A DNA stretch of 64,000 nt from Promicromonospora sp. Populi (lineage in GTDB: Bacteria > Actinomycetota > Actinomycetes > Actinomycetales > Cellulomonadaceae), in assembly GCF_041081105.1 (NCBI RefSeq), contig NZ_CP163528.1:3782001-3846000 (forward strand), in the 5' to 3' direction. This document shows positions 17,129 to 25,311 of this stretch, in pieces (the first letter of the stretch is position 1; each line of letters starts with the position of its first letter). The notes under the pieces were generated by a model, which had not been told where the DNA came from, searched no databases, and saw only the letters and a list, made by a program, of their open reading frames with translations. The position numbers were made by a program, and so were the translations under genes.

Positions 17129-18718
17129 ATGTCACGGCCCGACGAGCAGGAACCCGTTGTCTTCGACCTGGTCGAGGAGAGCGAGCCGGATACCGCGGGA
17201 GACGTCGGCGAGGCTGCCCCGACCGGCTCCCCGGACCCGCGTCGACCTCGGCTGCCCCGGCTGTCTCGCCGTACCTGGCTCGTCGCGGCCTCTGTGGTCG
17301 TCGTCCTTATCGCGACGACCGTCACGGTCGACCAGGTGCGGGACCACCGGCGTGCGGAGCTGATGCGCTCCTCGTCGGTGGGGGTGGTGTCGCTCGCGGA
17401 CCCGCCCGCGGAGACCTGGACCGTGCCGTACGACTTCCCCGCCGAACCGAGCTGGGACTCGTTCGTGGACCAGCAGCGCGTGATCATGGACGGGCTGCTG
17501 GTGCTGCCGCCGGGTAGGGCGCAGCGCTACACCGTCGATTCCTCGAGCGGGGCGGCCGAGCTGGAGCCGGCCGGTTTCGAGGACGTCACGGCCGTCGACC
17601 CCGGCTCGGGCGAGGTGGTCTGGCGGGTCGCGGTGGGCGAGCGGCCGGTGTGCGGCCCTACCGGTTACGACGGTTCGGCGTCGGCCGACGTGCTGGTGTG
17701 CGTGCACGGACCGGGCGATGCGCGGGAGGTGCTGACCATCGCACCGGACGGCAGCACCGGGTCCCGGGGCGCGGAACTGGCCGATGGTGAGCAGATCTTC
17801 CCCGGACCCGACGGCCTGGTGGTGCGCGTGGAACGGATCGGGCCTGCCGCCGAGCCGGTCGAGTGCAACACGACGGGCACCTGCACGCCGGCGATGCTGG
17901 CCGACGGGCGCGATGCGCTGGTCACCGTCGAGGACGCGGCGACCGGCGCCGAACGCTGGACGAGCATCGTCGAGTTCACCCGGACGGAATCGGTGAACTG
18001 CCAGGAGTACGACCCTATGACGGGTCAACCTGCGGGCGTCGACACGGACCAGATCGTTGTGCAGACCGGGTTCGAGACGATCGACGTGGACGGCTGCGGC
18101 ATCCGCGGGACGCTGTCGGTGCAGGGTGTGCGGCTCGATACCCTGGGCAGCGGCGAGAGCACGGAGTCGTGGGTGACCGAGCTCGGCGGGGGCGTCTTCG
18201 CCGTGCAGGGGAACGGGACGGACACCGTCGTCGTCGACGAGACAGGGGAGCCCCTGGGCACCCTGGACGGCTGGGTAAACGTCACTGCGCGGTCCCCGGA
18301 TGCGCCCGACGGCCTCTGGATCGTCACCGACGAGAGCGGTTACGGGTTCGACGCTGTGCGCGAGGACGGGTCGGTGGCCTGGACGGAGCGATCCGGCAGC
18401 GCGCAGCTCGTAGCACGGGATGTGGTGGTCGTGGACCGCGGCGCCGAGGTGGTCGGCCTCGACCGCACGGACGGAGAGCAGCTCTGGGTGTGGAGCAGTG
18501 AGGACGCGGGCGGGTTGGTCCGCTACCGCACACTGACCGACGGCGAGACCGTTGCCCTGGTGCACCAGTCCCAGGAGGGCCTCGGTGACGGCCTGCTGGT
18601 CGCCCTCGACCTGGACACCGGCGAACAGCTCTGGGACGCGCCGCTCACCGGCTCACCCGTTGCCGTCTACGGTCACATCGTCGAGCTCACCCCGGGCGGC
18701 CTCACCGGCCTGGGCTGA
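17129..18718 (+). CDS. Single-pass PQQ-like beta-propeller protein, paralog 2
   Basis: 529 residues. The N-terminal box VVFDLVEE lies at residues 10-17, a short basic linker follows, and the transmembrane helix is at about 50-68 (LVAASVVVVLIATTVTV). The outside propeller has PQQ-like strands (VTAVDPGSGEVVWRVAV, LVTVEDAATGAERWTS, LVALDLDTGEQLWDAPL). Six cysteines are placed as in paralogs 3 and 4: VCGP, LVCV, ECNTTGTC, NCQE, GCGI. It ends in GGLTGLG. It lies 64 nt after paralog 1 with its own probable leaderless promoter. Ligand unknown; the conserved cytoplasmic box suggests a shared partner inside the cell. Confidence 0.8.
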   Translation: MSRPDEQEPVVFDLVEESEPDTAGDVGEAAPTGSPDPRRPRLPRLSRRTWLVAASVVVVLIATTVTVDQVRDHRRAELMRSSSVGVVSLADPPAETWTVPYDFPAEPSWDSFVDQQRVIMDGLLVLPPGRAQRYTVDSSSGAAELEPAGFEDVTAVDPGSGEVVWRVAVGERPVCGPTGYDGSASADVLVCVHGPGDAREVLTIAPDGSTGSRGAELADGEQIFPGPDGLVVRVERIGPAAEPVECNTTGTCTPAMLADGRDALVTVEDAATGAERWTSIVEFTRTESVNCQEYDPMTGQPAGVDTDQIVVQTGFETIDVDGCGIRGTLSVQGVRLDTLGSGESTESWVTELGGGVFAVQGNGTDTVVVDETGEPLGTLDGWVNVTARSPDAPDGLWIVTDESGYGFDAVREDGSVAWTERSGSAQLVARDVVVVDRGAEVVGLDRTDGEQLWVWSSEDAGGLVRYRTLTDGETVALVHQSQEGLGDGLLVALDLDTGEQLWDAPLTGSPVAVYGHIVELTPGGLTGLG

Positions 18719-18756
18719 CACCCCCCGGCGACCAACTGGCGGTTTTCGCCCGGCGC

Positions 18757-18762
18757 TACGCT
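18757..18762 (+). promoter_or_regulatory. -10-like TACGCT, leaderless start of PQQ paralog 3
   Basis: The hexamer is followed by 7 nt (CGGCCGC) and ATG 18770. The same layout, with a near-identical spacer, precedes paralog 4. Confidence 0.5.
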
Positions 18763-18769
18763 CGGCCGC

Positions 18770-20455
18770 ATGGCGCGCGACCCGGACGAGGGTGATGCGT
18801 TCGTCTTCGACCTGGTCGACGACGACGCGGCCACCGCTGCTGCGGCGGCTGCAGGCGCTTCGCTCGAAGCGAGCGAGGCGGACGGTGCCGCGCTCCGGGA
18901 GTACGAGCTGTCGACGTCGGACAGCTTGGGGCGGAAGCGGCGCGCGGCCGCGCAGATCGCGGCGGTGCTGGCGATCGTGCTCGGCACCGGGATCGCGGTC
19001 GACGGTGTGCGGGACCACGCGCGGATCGAGCGGATGCGCGACGTCCGCGGGGGTGTGGTGGACGTGTCGACGCCGCTCGGGGAGACGTGGGCGTGGCGCG
19101 GCGCCGTCGGCCCCGGGGAGAGCGCGACCGGCGTCGCCGTGCTCGGCGACGTGCTGGCGTTCGAGTCCGACGGCAGGCTGGTCGCACTGGACCCGGTCAC
19201 GGGCGAGGAAGCCTGGACGGTGCCTCTGCGGGAAGGCGCGGACTGCGGGCCGACGGTCCCGGCCACCTGGTCCGACCCGGCGACGGACTCGCTGGTGTGC
19301 CTCCAGGGGAGCGGTGCGGACCGCACCGTCGTCGCGGTGGGGCCGGACGGCACGGCCTCGACCCGGGTGCTCGGCACCGCGGACACGCGCCGGTACGGGG
19401 TGCCCCACACGGGACCCGACGGGACGGTGCTGCGCGCTTGGCGGGTGGGACCGACGTCAGCGATCGACCTCGGTGACGCCGAGTGCACCGGGGCGGGCGA
19501 GTGCACCGGGACCGTCGAGGCGGGCCGGGACCTCGTGCTCCGGGCCGAGGACGCGGCGACCGGTGAGGAACGGTGGACCGTGACGGTCCCGTTCCGCGCG
19601 ACGGACGCCACGCAGTGCACCCGCACGTTCGGAGGATCGTGGGGCAGCTCGGAGAACCGCCTGGTCCTCAACGGACAGCTTGCCCCGGACACCTTCGGCG
19701 CCCGGGTCACTGCCGACCTCATCACGCTGAGCGGCTGCGGGATCCAGGCGGCCGTCACCCCTGGCGGGGTGTTGCTCGGCGCGCAGCTCGAACCGGGTAC
19801 GGGCGGGGTGGCCGGCCTCGGTGCGGGCCGGTACGCGGTCATGAGCTTCGAAGGCGTTCCGCGCGCCTCCCTGCACGCGACCGACGGCGTCGTCGTCGGC
19901 GAGATCACCGGGTACCCGCTCGCCCCGCAGGCCACCGACGAGGCCAGACCGCGCACGCTGCTCGCGGTGGACGAGCCCAGCCGGCGGCTGCGCGCCTACG
20001 AGCCGGACGGCACCCCCCGCTGGGACATCACGCTGCAGTCGGGCGGCCAGGAGTTCCTGGCGCAGGTCGGCGACACGGCGGTGGTCACGACCGGTGCGGG
20101 GAGCGTGCGCGGGCTGGACCTCGGCACGGGCGAGGAGCGATGGACCTGGAACGGCGCGGACCCCACGTCCGACGACGACGTCGGGTACTTCGGGACCGCC
20201 ACGGTGCGCCAGGCGTTCACCGACGGGCTGTCCCTGCTGCTGCTCACCGAGGGCGAGACCACGCGGAGCCGGGGCTTGGTGGCGCTCGACCTGGACTCCG
20301 GCGCGGTGCTCTGGAACCGGCCCGGCGGCGGCGCGATCACCACGTTCGACCCGACCGACGGCGACCTGGTCGAGCAGGGCGTCGTCGGCGGCCTGGTCGC
20401 GGTGGACGGTTACCTGCTGGAGGTCACGCCGCGCGGCGTCCGAGGACTTGGGTGA
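18770..20455 (+). CDS. Single-pass PQQ-like beta-propeller protein, paralog 3
   Basis: 561 residues. It starts MARDPDEGDAFVFDLVDDD with the shared box at 11-18. The transmembrane helix is at about 59-80 (AAVLAIVLGTGIAVDGV), followed by VRDHARIERMRDVRGGVVDVSTPL. The extracytoplasmic part has PQQ-like repeats (LVALDPVTGEEAWTVPL, VRGLDLGTGEERWTW, LVALDLDSGAVLW) and six cysteines (DCGP, LVCL, ECTGAGEC, QCTR, GCGI). It ends in RGVRGLG. It is closest to paralog 4, with which it shares N-terminus, helix and juxtamembrane segment, so these two are the most recent duplication. Function unknown. Confidence 0.8.
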   Translation: MARDPDEGDAFVFDLVDDDAATAAAAAAGASLEASEADGAALREYELSTSDSLGRKRRAAAQIAAVLAIVLGTGIAVDGVRDHARIERMRDVRGGVVDVSTPLGETWAWRGAVGPGESATGVAVLGDVLAFESDGRLVALDPVTGEEAWTVPLREGADCGPTVPATWSDPATDSLVCLQGSGADRTVVAVGPDGTASTRVLGTADTRRYGVPHTGPDGTVLRAWRVGPTSAIDLGDAECTGAGECTGTVEAGRDLVLRAEDAATGEERWTVTVPFRATDATQCTRTFGGSWGSSENRLVLNGQLAPDTFGARVTADLITLSGCGIQAAVTPGGVLLGAQLEPGTGGVAGLGAGRYAVMSFEGVPRASLHATDGVVVGEITGYPLAPQATDEARPRTLLAVDEPSRRLRAYEPDGTPRWDITLQSGGQEFLAQVGDTAVVTTGAGSVRGLDLGTGEERWTWNGADPTSDDDVGYFGTATVRQAFTDGLSLLLLTEGETTRSRGLVALDLDSGAVLWNRPGGGAITTFDPTDGDLVEQGVVGGLVAVDGYLLEVTPRGVRGLG

Positions 20456-20475
20456 GTCGACCGGCAGTCCCGGTC

Positions 20476-20481
20476 TACCCT
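20476..20481 (+). promoter_or_regulatory. -10-like TACCCT, leaderless start of PQQ paralog 4
   Basis: The hexamer is followed by 7 nt (CGACCGC) and ATG 20489. It is duplicated from, or shared with, the paralog 3 start region. Confidence 0.5.
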
Positions 20482-20488
20482 CGACCGC

Positions 20489-22183
20489 ATGGCACGTGAT
20501 CCGGACGACGGCGGTGTGTTCGTCTTCGACCTCGTCGACGACGAGACGGACGGCCCCGAGGCATCCCTCGCCCCGATCGAACCCGGTGCCGCGGAGGAGC
20601 CGGACGGCGACGAGCCCGCCCTGCGGGAGCTGACGGCCCCCCAGATGCTGAGCAGGAGGCTGCGCGTCGTCGCTCCCGTCGCGGCGGTCCTGGCGATCGT
20701 GCTCGGGACCGGCTTCGCCGTCGACGGCGTGCGCGACGCCGCCCGGATGGAGCGGATCCGCGCGGTGGACGGCGGAGTGCTGGACCTGTCCGCGCCGCTC
20801 GAAGAGGTGTGGGAGTGGGAGGGCCGCATGGACGTGGACCCGACCTTCGGCGTGTTCGAGGTGGCGGACCTCCAGGGCACGCTCGCGTTCCGGTCCGGCG
20901 ACGAGGTGGTCGGGCTGGACCCCGCGTCGGGCGAGGAGGCCTGGACCGTGCCGCTGGGCACGGACGTGGAGTGCGGGCCGACGGGCGGCTCCCTGGGATG
21001 GGCACCGCCGCAGTCGACCCTGGTGTGCCTCCAGGGCGCCGCTGCGGAACGCGAGGTCGTCGTTGTGGGGGCGGACGGCGTTGTCACCGGTCCGCGGACG
21101 CTCCGTGCGGCTGACACCCGCGAGTACGGGACGCCGCGGCCCGGCCCGGCGGGCACGGTGCTGCGGGCCGAGCGGGTCGGTCCGCGGTCGGCGGTGGACC
21201 TTGGGGAATCCGAGTGCGGCCCGGAGGGCGAGTGCTCCGGTACGGTCGATGGTGGTCGCGACCTCGTGCTGCGCGCGGAGGACGCCGCAACGGGCGAGGA
21301 ACGCTGGCGCGTGACGGTCCCGTTCCGGCCGACGGGCGCCGAGAACTGCGCCTCCTGGATGTATGGGATGCCGTGGGACGCGCCCGCCGGGTTGGGCTGG
21401 CCGGATGAGGCGCCCGGGCCGGACGAGTCGGCGATAGACCCCGAGGTCTTCGGCGCGGACATCGGGGCCGGGCTGATCGATCTGTGGGGCTGTGGTGTCC
21501 AGTCCTCCGTCACCCCTGACGGCTTGGTCCTCCGGACGGGAGGCGGTGCACCGGCGTTCGGCGGGGTGGTCGTTCTCCCGTCCGGCGGATACGCCGGGCA
21601 GGACGTGAGTTCCGACGGGCAGGGCAGCACCAGCACCACGCTGTTCGGACCCGGCGGCGACGTCATCGGGTCGATCGGCGGTTATGCGACCGGCCCGCAG
21701 GTCACGGACGAGCCAGGCGCGATGACTCTCCTGGGCGTTGACGGCTCCGGGGAGCGGCTGCTGTCCTATGCGGTGGATGGCACGCCCCGCTGGAACGTGG
21801 CCCAGGGTACTGACCCATCGCAGTTCCTCGCGCAGGTCGATGGGACGGCGGTGGCCATGAACTGGATGGCGGAGCTCCGAGGGCTGGATCTTGCCACGGG
21901 GGCCGAGCGGTGGACGTGGCAGCCGTCCGACGACCTGGACGACTGGAGCGAGGAGAGCGGCGGGTACGTGGCGCAAGCCTTCACCGATGGCCAGTTCCTG
22001 CTCCTGCAGCTGTACGGCGGGAACGGCGGCGCGGGGCTGGTGTCGCTCGACGTCGCGTCGGGCGAGCAGGCCTGGCACCGGACCGACGCCGACGGCGCGA
22101 GCGGATGGCCGGGAGCGGTGCTGGTCGCGGTGGACGGGCACCTGCTGGAGGTCACGCAGACCGGCGTCCACGGCCTGGGCTGA
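20489..22183 (+). CDS. Single-pass PQQ-like beta-propeller protein, paralog 4
   Basis: 564 residues. It starts MARDPDDGGVFVFDLVDDE (box at 11-18), with the transmembrane helix at about 60-79 and the same juxtamembrane VDGVRDAARMERIRAVDGG. The propeller repeats include VVGLDPASGEEAWTVPL, LRGLDLATGAERWTW and LVSLDVASGEQAWHR. Six cysteines are in register with paralogs 2 and 3 (ECGP, LVCL, ECGPEGEC, NCAS, GCGV). It ends in TGVHGLG. It lies 33 nt after paralog 3. It closes the four-gene array, which is followed by an unrelated endonuclease IV gene with its own start signal. Confidence 0.8.
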   Translation: MARDPDDGGVFVFDLVDDETDGPEASLAPIEPGAAEEPDGDEPALRELTAPQMLSRRLRVVAPVAAVLAIVLGTGFAVDGVRDAARMERIRAVDGGVLDLSAPLEEVWEWEGRMDVDPTFGVFEVADLQGTLAFRSGDEVVGLDPASGEEAWTVPLGTDVECGPTGGSLGWAPPQSTLVCLQGAAAEREVVVVGADGVVTGPRTLRAADTREYGTPRPGPAGTVLRAERVGPRSAVDLGESECGPEGECSGTVDGGRDLVLRAEDAATGEERWRVTVPFRPTGAENCASWMYGMPWDAPAGLGWPDEAPGPDESAIDPEVFGADIGAGLIDLWGCGVQSSVTPDGLVLRTGGGAPAFGGVVVLPSGGYAGQDVSSDGQGSTSTTLFGPGGDVIGSIGGYATGPQVTDEPGAMTLLGVDGSGERLLSYAVDGTPRWNVAQGTDPSQFLAQVDGTAVAMNWMAELRGLDLATGAERWTWQPSDDLDDWSEESGGYVAQAFTDGQFLLLQLYGGNGGAGLVSLDVASGEQAWHRTDADGASGWPGAVLVAVDGHLLEVTQTGVHGLG

Positions 22184-22215
22184 TCTCCAGCCGCCGTCGT
22201 GTCGGTGGGTAGTCC

Positions 22216-22221
22216 TAGGGT
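22216..22221 (+). promoter_or_regulatory. -10-like TAGGGT, leaderless start of nfo
   Basis: The hexamer is followed by 7 nt and ATG 22229, with no ribosome site. Confidence 0.45.
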
Positions 22222-22228
22222 GGGTCCC

Positions 22229-23014
22229 ATGGTGAAGATCGGCGCGCACGTGGACCTGACCGACGCGATCGGTGCGGCGAAGACGCTCGGCGCGGACACG
22301 GTGCAGGTGTTCCTCAGCGACCCGCAGGCCTGGAAGGTCCCGGACCTTCCTTACGAGGGCGGTGCTGGGGTGCTCCGGGCCGACGCCGCCGCGGCCGGCG
22401 TGGACCTCTATGTGCACGCGCCCTACGTGATCAACGTGGCGTCGACCAACAACCGGATCCGAATCCCGAGCCGCAAGCTGCTGCAGCAGATCATGGACGG
22501 CGCGAGCGCCATCGGCGCCAAGGGTGTTGTGGTGCACGGCGGGCACGTCGCCGCGAACGACGAGCCGGCCAAGGGCTTCGACAACTGGCGCAAGGCGATC
22601 GACGCGCTGGAGACCGACGTTCCCGTGCTCATCGAGAACACCGCGGGCGGGGACCACTCCATGGCCCGCCGGCTGGAGCGGATCGAGGCGCTGTGGGCGG
22701 CGGTGACCTCCGCGAACGGTGGGGACAACGTCGGGTTCACTCTCGACACCTGCCACGCCTGGGCTGGCGGCATCGACCTGGCGACGGCGGCCGAGCAGAT
22801 CCGCGCCATCACGGGCCGCATCGACCTGGTGCATGCCAACGACTCGCGCGACGACGCCGGGTCGGGTGCGGACCGGCACATCAACTTCGGCAGGGGCAAC
22901 ATCCCGGAGGACCTGCTGGTGGGTGTGATCGCCGCCGCGGGCGCCCCCGTCATCTGCGAGACCAAGGGCGACATGGCCCCGGACATCGCCTGGCTCCGGG
23001 AACGCCTGGGCTGA
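22229..23014 (+). CDS. nfo: Endonuclease IV (AP endonuclease family 2)
   Basis: 261 residues from ATG 22229 (VKIGAHVD). This is a TIM-barrel AP endonuclease for base-excision repair that cuts 5' of abasic sites and uses a trinuclear zinc site. Visible ligand motifs are VHAPYVINVAS, VVHGGHV, PVLIENTAGG, FTLDTCHAWAGG, LVHANDSRDDAGSGADRH (interrupted here at the known conserved stretch) and ICETKG. The length is near that of E. coli Nfo (about 285). It is cytoplasmic and stands alone, with an epimerase 58 nt downstream. Confidence 0.92.
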   Translation: MVKIGAHVDLTDAIGAAKTLGADTVQVFLSDPQAWKVPDLPYEGGAGVLRADAAAAGVDLYVHAPYVINVASTNNRIRIPSRKLLQQIMDGASAIGAKGVVVHGGHVAANDEPAKGFDNWRKAIDALETDVPVLIENTAGGDHSMARRLERIEALWAAVTSANGGDNVGFTLDTCHAWAGGIDLATAAEQIRAITGRIDLVHANDSRDDAGSGADRHINFGRGNIPEDLLVGVIAAAGAPVICETKGDMAPDIAWLRERLG

Positions 23015-23071
23015 CGGTCGGGCTGACGCCCGCCGTCGGACAGCCGCCGGACAACTGGCAGGATCGGACGT

Positions 23072-23935
23072 ATGGCAACAGCGCAGCGGGTAGTGGTCAC
23101 GGGTGCGAGCGGAAAGCTCGGCCAGTTCGTCGTGGAGCACCTGGTGGAATCCGGGTATCACGTGGTCTCGACCGACCGCGTGCCGCCGCCGCCCGGCAGC
23201 CCGGGCGACTTCACGATCGCGGACCTGACAGACCTCGGCCAGGTGATCGAGCTGTTGTCCGGCGTGGACGAGGGGCGGGCGGCCGACGCCGTCGTGCACC
23301 TGGCCGCTATCCCCGCACCCGGCCTGGCGACCAATGCCGCGACCTTCCGGAACAACGTGCCCAGCACGTACAACGTGCTGCGGGCCGCCCAGGTGGTGGG
23401 CATCCGGAACGTGGTGACCGCGTCGTCCGAGACGGTGCTCGGCCTGCCGTTCGATGTGCCGCCGCCGTACATCCCGGTGGACGAGGAGTACGACGTGCTG
23501 CCGCAGTCCACCTACTCGCTCGGCAAGTCGCTCGAGGAGGAGATGGCGAAGCACTTCACGCGCTGGGACCCGGAGCTGAAGGTCGCGGCCCTACGGTTCT
23601 CCAACGTGATGCGTCCGGAGGACTACGCGAACTTCCCAGGCTGGCAGGACGATGCCCAGGCCCGGCGCTGGAACCTGTGGGGCTACATCGACGGCCGAGA
23701 CGGGGCACAGGCGGTGCGGCTCGCGCTGCAGGCCGGCTTCACGGGGTTCGAGGCGTTCATCATCGCGAACGACGACACGGTGATGGAAGGGGACTCGGCG
23801 GATCTCGCGGCCGAGGTGTTCCCCGACGTGCCGCTCAAGCGCCCGCTCCAGGGCCGGGAGACCCTGCTCAGCATCGAAAAGGCCCGCCGGGTGCTGGGCT
23901 ACGCGCCGCAGCACCACTGGCAGGCTGAGCTCTGA
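23072..23935 (+). CDS. NAD(P)-dependent epimerase/dehydratase (extended SDR)
   Basis: 287 residues. The Rossmann motif TGASGKLG lies at residues 10-17 and the catalytic pair is Tyr148/Lys152 in STYSLGKS. PPPYIPVDEEYDVLP and the WNLWGYIDGRDGAQAVRLAL segment are typical of short UDP-glucose-epimerase-like SDRs in actinobacteria. It likely acts on a sugar or uronate, but the substrate cannot be read from the sequence. CAGGAT at 23059-23064 lies 7 nt before the ATG. It is convergent with the TetR gene; tandem hairpins lie between them. Confidence 0.85.
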   Translation: MATAQRVVVTGASGKLGQFVVEHLVESGYHVVSTDRVPPPPGSPGDFTIADLTDLGQVIELLSGVDEGRAADAVVHLAAIPAPGLATNAATFRNNVPSTYNVLRAAQVVGIRNVVTASSETVLGLPFDVPPPYIPVDEEYDVLPQSTYSLGKSLEEEMAKHFTRWDPELKVAALRFSNVMRPEDYANFPGWQDDAQARRWNLWGYIDGRDGAQAVRLALQAGFTGFEAFIIANDDTVMEGDSADLAAEVFPDVPLKRPLQGRETLLSIEKARRVLGYAPQHHWQAEL

Positions 23936-23952
23936 CCGACCCCGATGTCCAC

Positions 23953-24057
23953 GGACCAGGCATCTGACTCGCCGTACCAAATAGGGCGAGTCAGTGGGCT
24001 GGTCGGACCAAGCATCTGATTCGCCGTAGCTGGTGCGGCGAGTCAGATGCTTGGTCC
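23953..24057. terminator. Two tandem hairpins sharing a 24-nt repeated arm
   Basis: Hairpin 1 (23953-24005) has a 10-bp core CTGACTCGCC/GGCGAGTCAG plus a distal ACCAG/CTGGT. Hairpin 2 (24005-24057) is a near-perfect 22-bp stem with a 9-nt loop. Their left arms (23953-23976 and 24005-24028) match at 22 of 24 positions. Hairpin 2 contains the stop codon of the minus-strand TetR gene (24043-24045). Confidence 0.65.
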
Positions 24058-24633
24058 CGTGCGGGCCGCGCCGGCGATTACCGCCTGGCAGCTGCGGAGG
24101 AACGAGGCCGCGACCTTTGACGGGTCGCCGAGGTAGCCGGCGACCATCACCCCGTCGCGGAGCAGCATCAGGTCATCCGCCACTGCCGCCGGATCGGCTA
24201 GTCCCACTGGTGCAACGAGCCGCTCGAACGCGCTCGTCCACCAGTCGCGGTGCGTGTCGACCACCTTGCGGACAGGGCTGTCCCGGTCGGGGTACTCGGC
24301 GGCGGCATTGATGAAGGGACACCCGCGGAACCCGGGTTCACAAGCCGCCGCCCCGGTGTGGTCGGCCATCAGGCGTAACGAGACGTCGACGTCTCCGGCG
24401 CCGTAGGCGATGGCCGCATCGACACCGTTGCGTTCGAGCTCCGCGCGGGACTCGAGGTACGCGACGATCAGGTCGTCCTTGCTCTGAAAGTGCCGGTAGA
24501 ACGTCACCTTCGTGGTGCTCGCGCGGTCGATGACCTTGTCGACGCTCACCGCACGCAGGCCCTGCGCGTAGAACAGCTCGTTCGCCGCCTCGATCAGGCG
24601 TTCTCGCATGGTCCCTTGCACGGTCGCGATCAT
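24043..24633 (-). CDS. TetR/AcrR family transcriptional regulator
   Basis: 196 residues. The N-terminal HTH is RERLIEAANELFYAQGLRAVSVDKVIDRASTTKVTFYRHF, the classical TetR_N domain. The C-terminal ligand domain has CEPGFRGCPFINAAAEYPD, a motif common in regulators of small oxidoreductase/membrane operons. AGGAG lies about 7 nt before the ATG. It is divergent from the DUF308-oxidoreductase operon (about 115 bp between starts) and so is the likely regulator of both. The ligand is unknown. Confidence 0.9.
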   Translation of the reverse strand: MIATVQGTMRERLIEAANELFYAQGLRAVSVDKVIDRASTTKVTFYRHFQSKDDLIVAYLESRAELERNGVDAAIAYGAGDVDVSLRLMADHTGAAACEPGFRGCPFINAAAEYPDRDSPVRKVVDTHRDWWTSAFERLVAPVGLADPAAVADDLMLLRDGVMVAGYLGDPSKVAASFLRSCQAVIAGAARTGPSI

Positions 24634-24703
24634 ACGTGGCTCCTCTCGGTACTCCCCTTGCGCTCGACGGGCGTCGCTGTGTACTGTCCCAACAGGTGGA
24701 GTT

Positions 24704-24721
24704 ACTAGTCATTCTACCTAG
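24704..24721. promoter_or_regulatory. Candidate TetR operator
   Basis: An AT-rich patch with two CTAG half-sites (24705-24708 and 24718-24721) lies in the divergent region between the TetR gene and the DUF308 gene. The symmetry is partial only. Confidence 0.3.
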
Positions 24722-24749
24722 AGATATCACCGATGGGAAGGGAACTCAC

Positions 24750-25310
24750 ATGTCCACCACCGCGGAATCATCCGCAGTAGGCACCGCCACCTCGCTCCGG
24801 AACCTGTACTTCGTGCGGTTCGGCTTCGCGATCGTCTGGGCCGCGTGCATGTTCGCCGTCGGGAGCAGCCTCGGCCCGGTCACGATCGGGCTCCTGGTGC
24901 TGTACCCGCTGTTCGACGTCGCCGCGGCGATCGTCGACTTCCGCTCCTCGAAGACCGCGCGGCCCGCCGTCGGCCTGTACTTCAACATGGCCCTGAGCCT
25001 GCTGACTGCCATCGCGCTGGGCGTGGCCGTGACCTCGGGTATCCCCGCTGTGCTGCGAATCTGGGGTTTCTGGGCCATCACCGCAGGCATCGTTCAGCTC
25101 ATCGTCGCGATCCGCCGCTACAAGCTCGGTGGGCAGTGGGCAATGATCCTCAGCGGAGGCATCTCGACGTTCGCCGGGACGAGCTTCATCCTCATGGCCG
25201 GCGGACCGAACGCGATGCTCACCGCGGTCGCCGGGTACGCGGTCCTGGGCGGCATCTTCTTCCTCGTCTCCGCGCTGCGCCTGCACCGGGTAACAAGGCA
25301 GGCCAGCTGA
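24750..25310 (+). CDS. DUF308/HdeD-like small membrane protein
   Basis: 186 residues from ATG 24750, preceded by GGGAAGGGAAC. About six transmembrane helices come in two similar halves (FVRFGFAIVWAACMFAVGSSLGPVTIGLLVLYPLFDVAAAIVDF is interrupted by short loops; the second half is WAMILSGGISTFAGTSFILM). This is the layout of DUF308/HdeD family proteins. It is one base apart from the oxidoreductase ATG, so the two are co-transcribed. The role is unknown; in such TetR-controlled pairs it may be a stress-related membrane protein. Confidence 0.7.
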   Translation: MSTTAESSAVGTATSLRNLYFVRFGFAIVWAACMFAVGSSLGPVTIGLLVLYPLFDVAAAIVDFRSSKTARPAVGLYFNMALSLLTAIALGVAVTSGIPAVLRIWGFWAITAGIVQLIVAIRRYKLGGQWAMILSGGISTFAGTSFILMAGGPNAMLTAVAGYAVLGGIFFLVSALRLHRVTRQAS

Positions 25311-25311
25311 G

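Noticed and set aside
19457..23554. 1365-codon open frame on the minus strand
   Set aside because: It is antisense to the PQQ paralogs, nfo and the epimerase, all with clear domain motifs. Its Arg/Val/Asp/His-rich composition is typical of shadow frames in GC-rich DNA.
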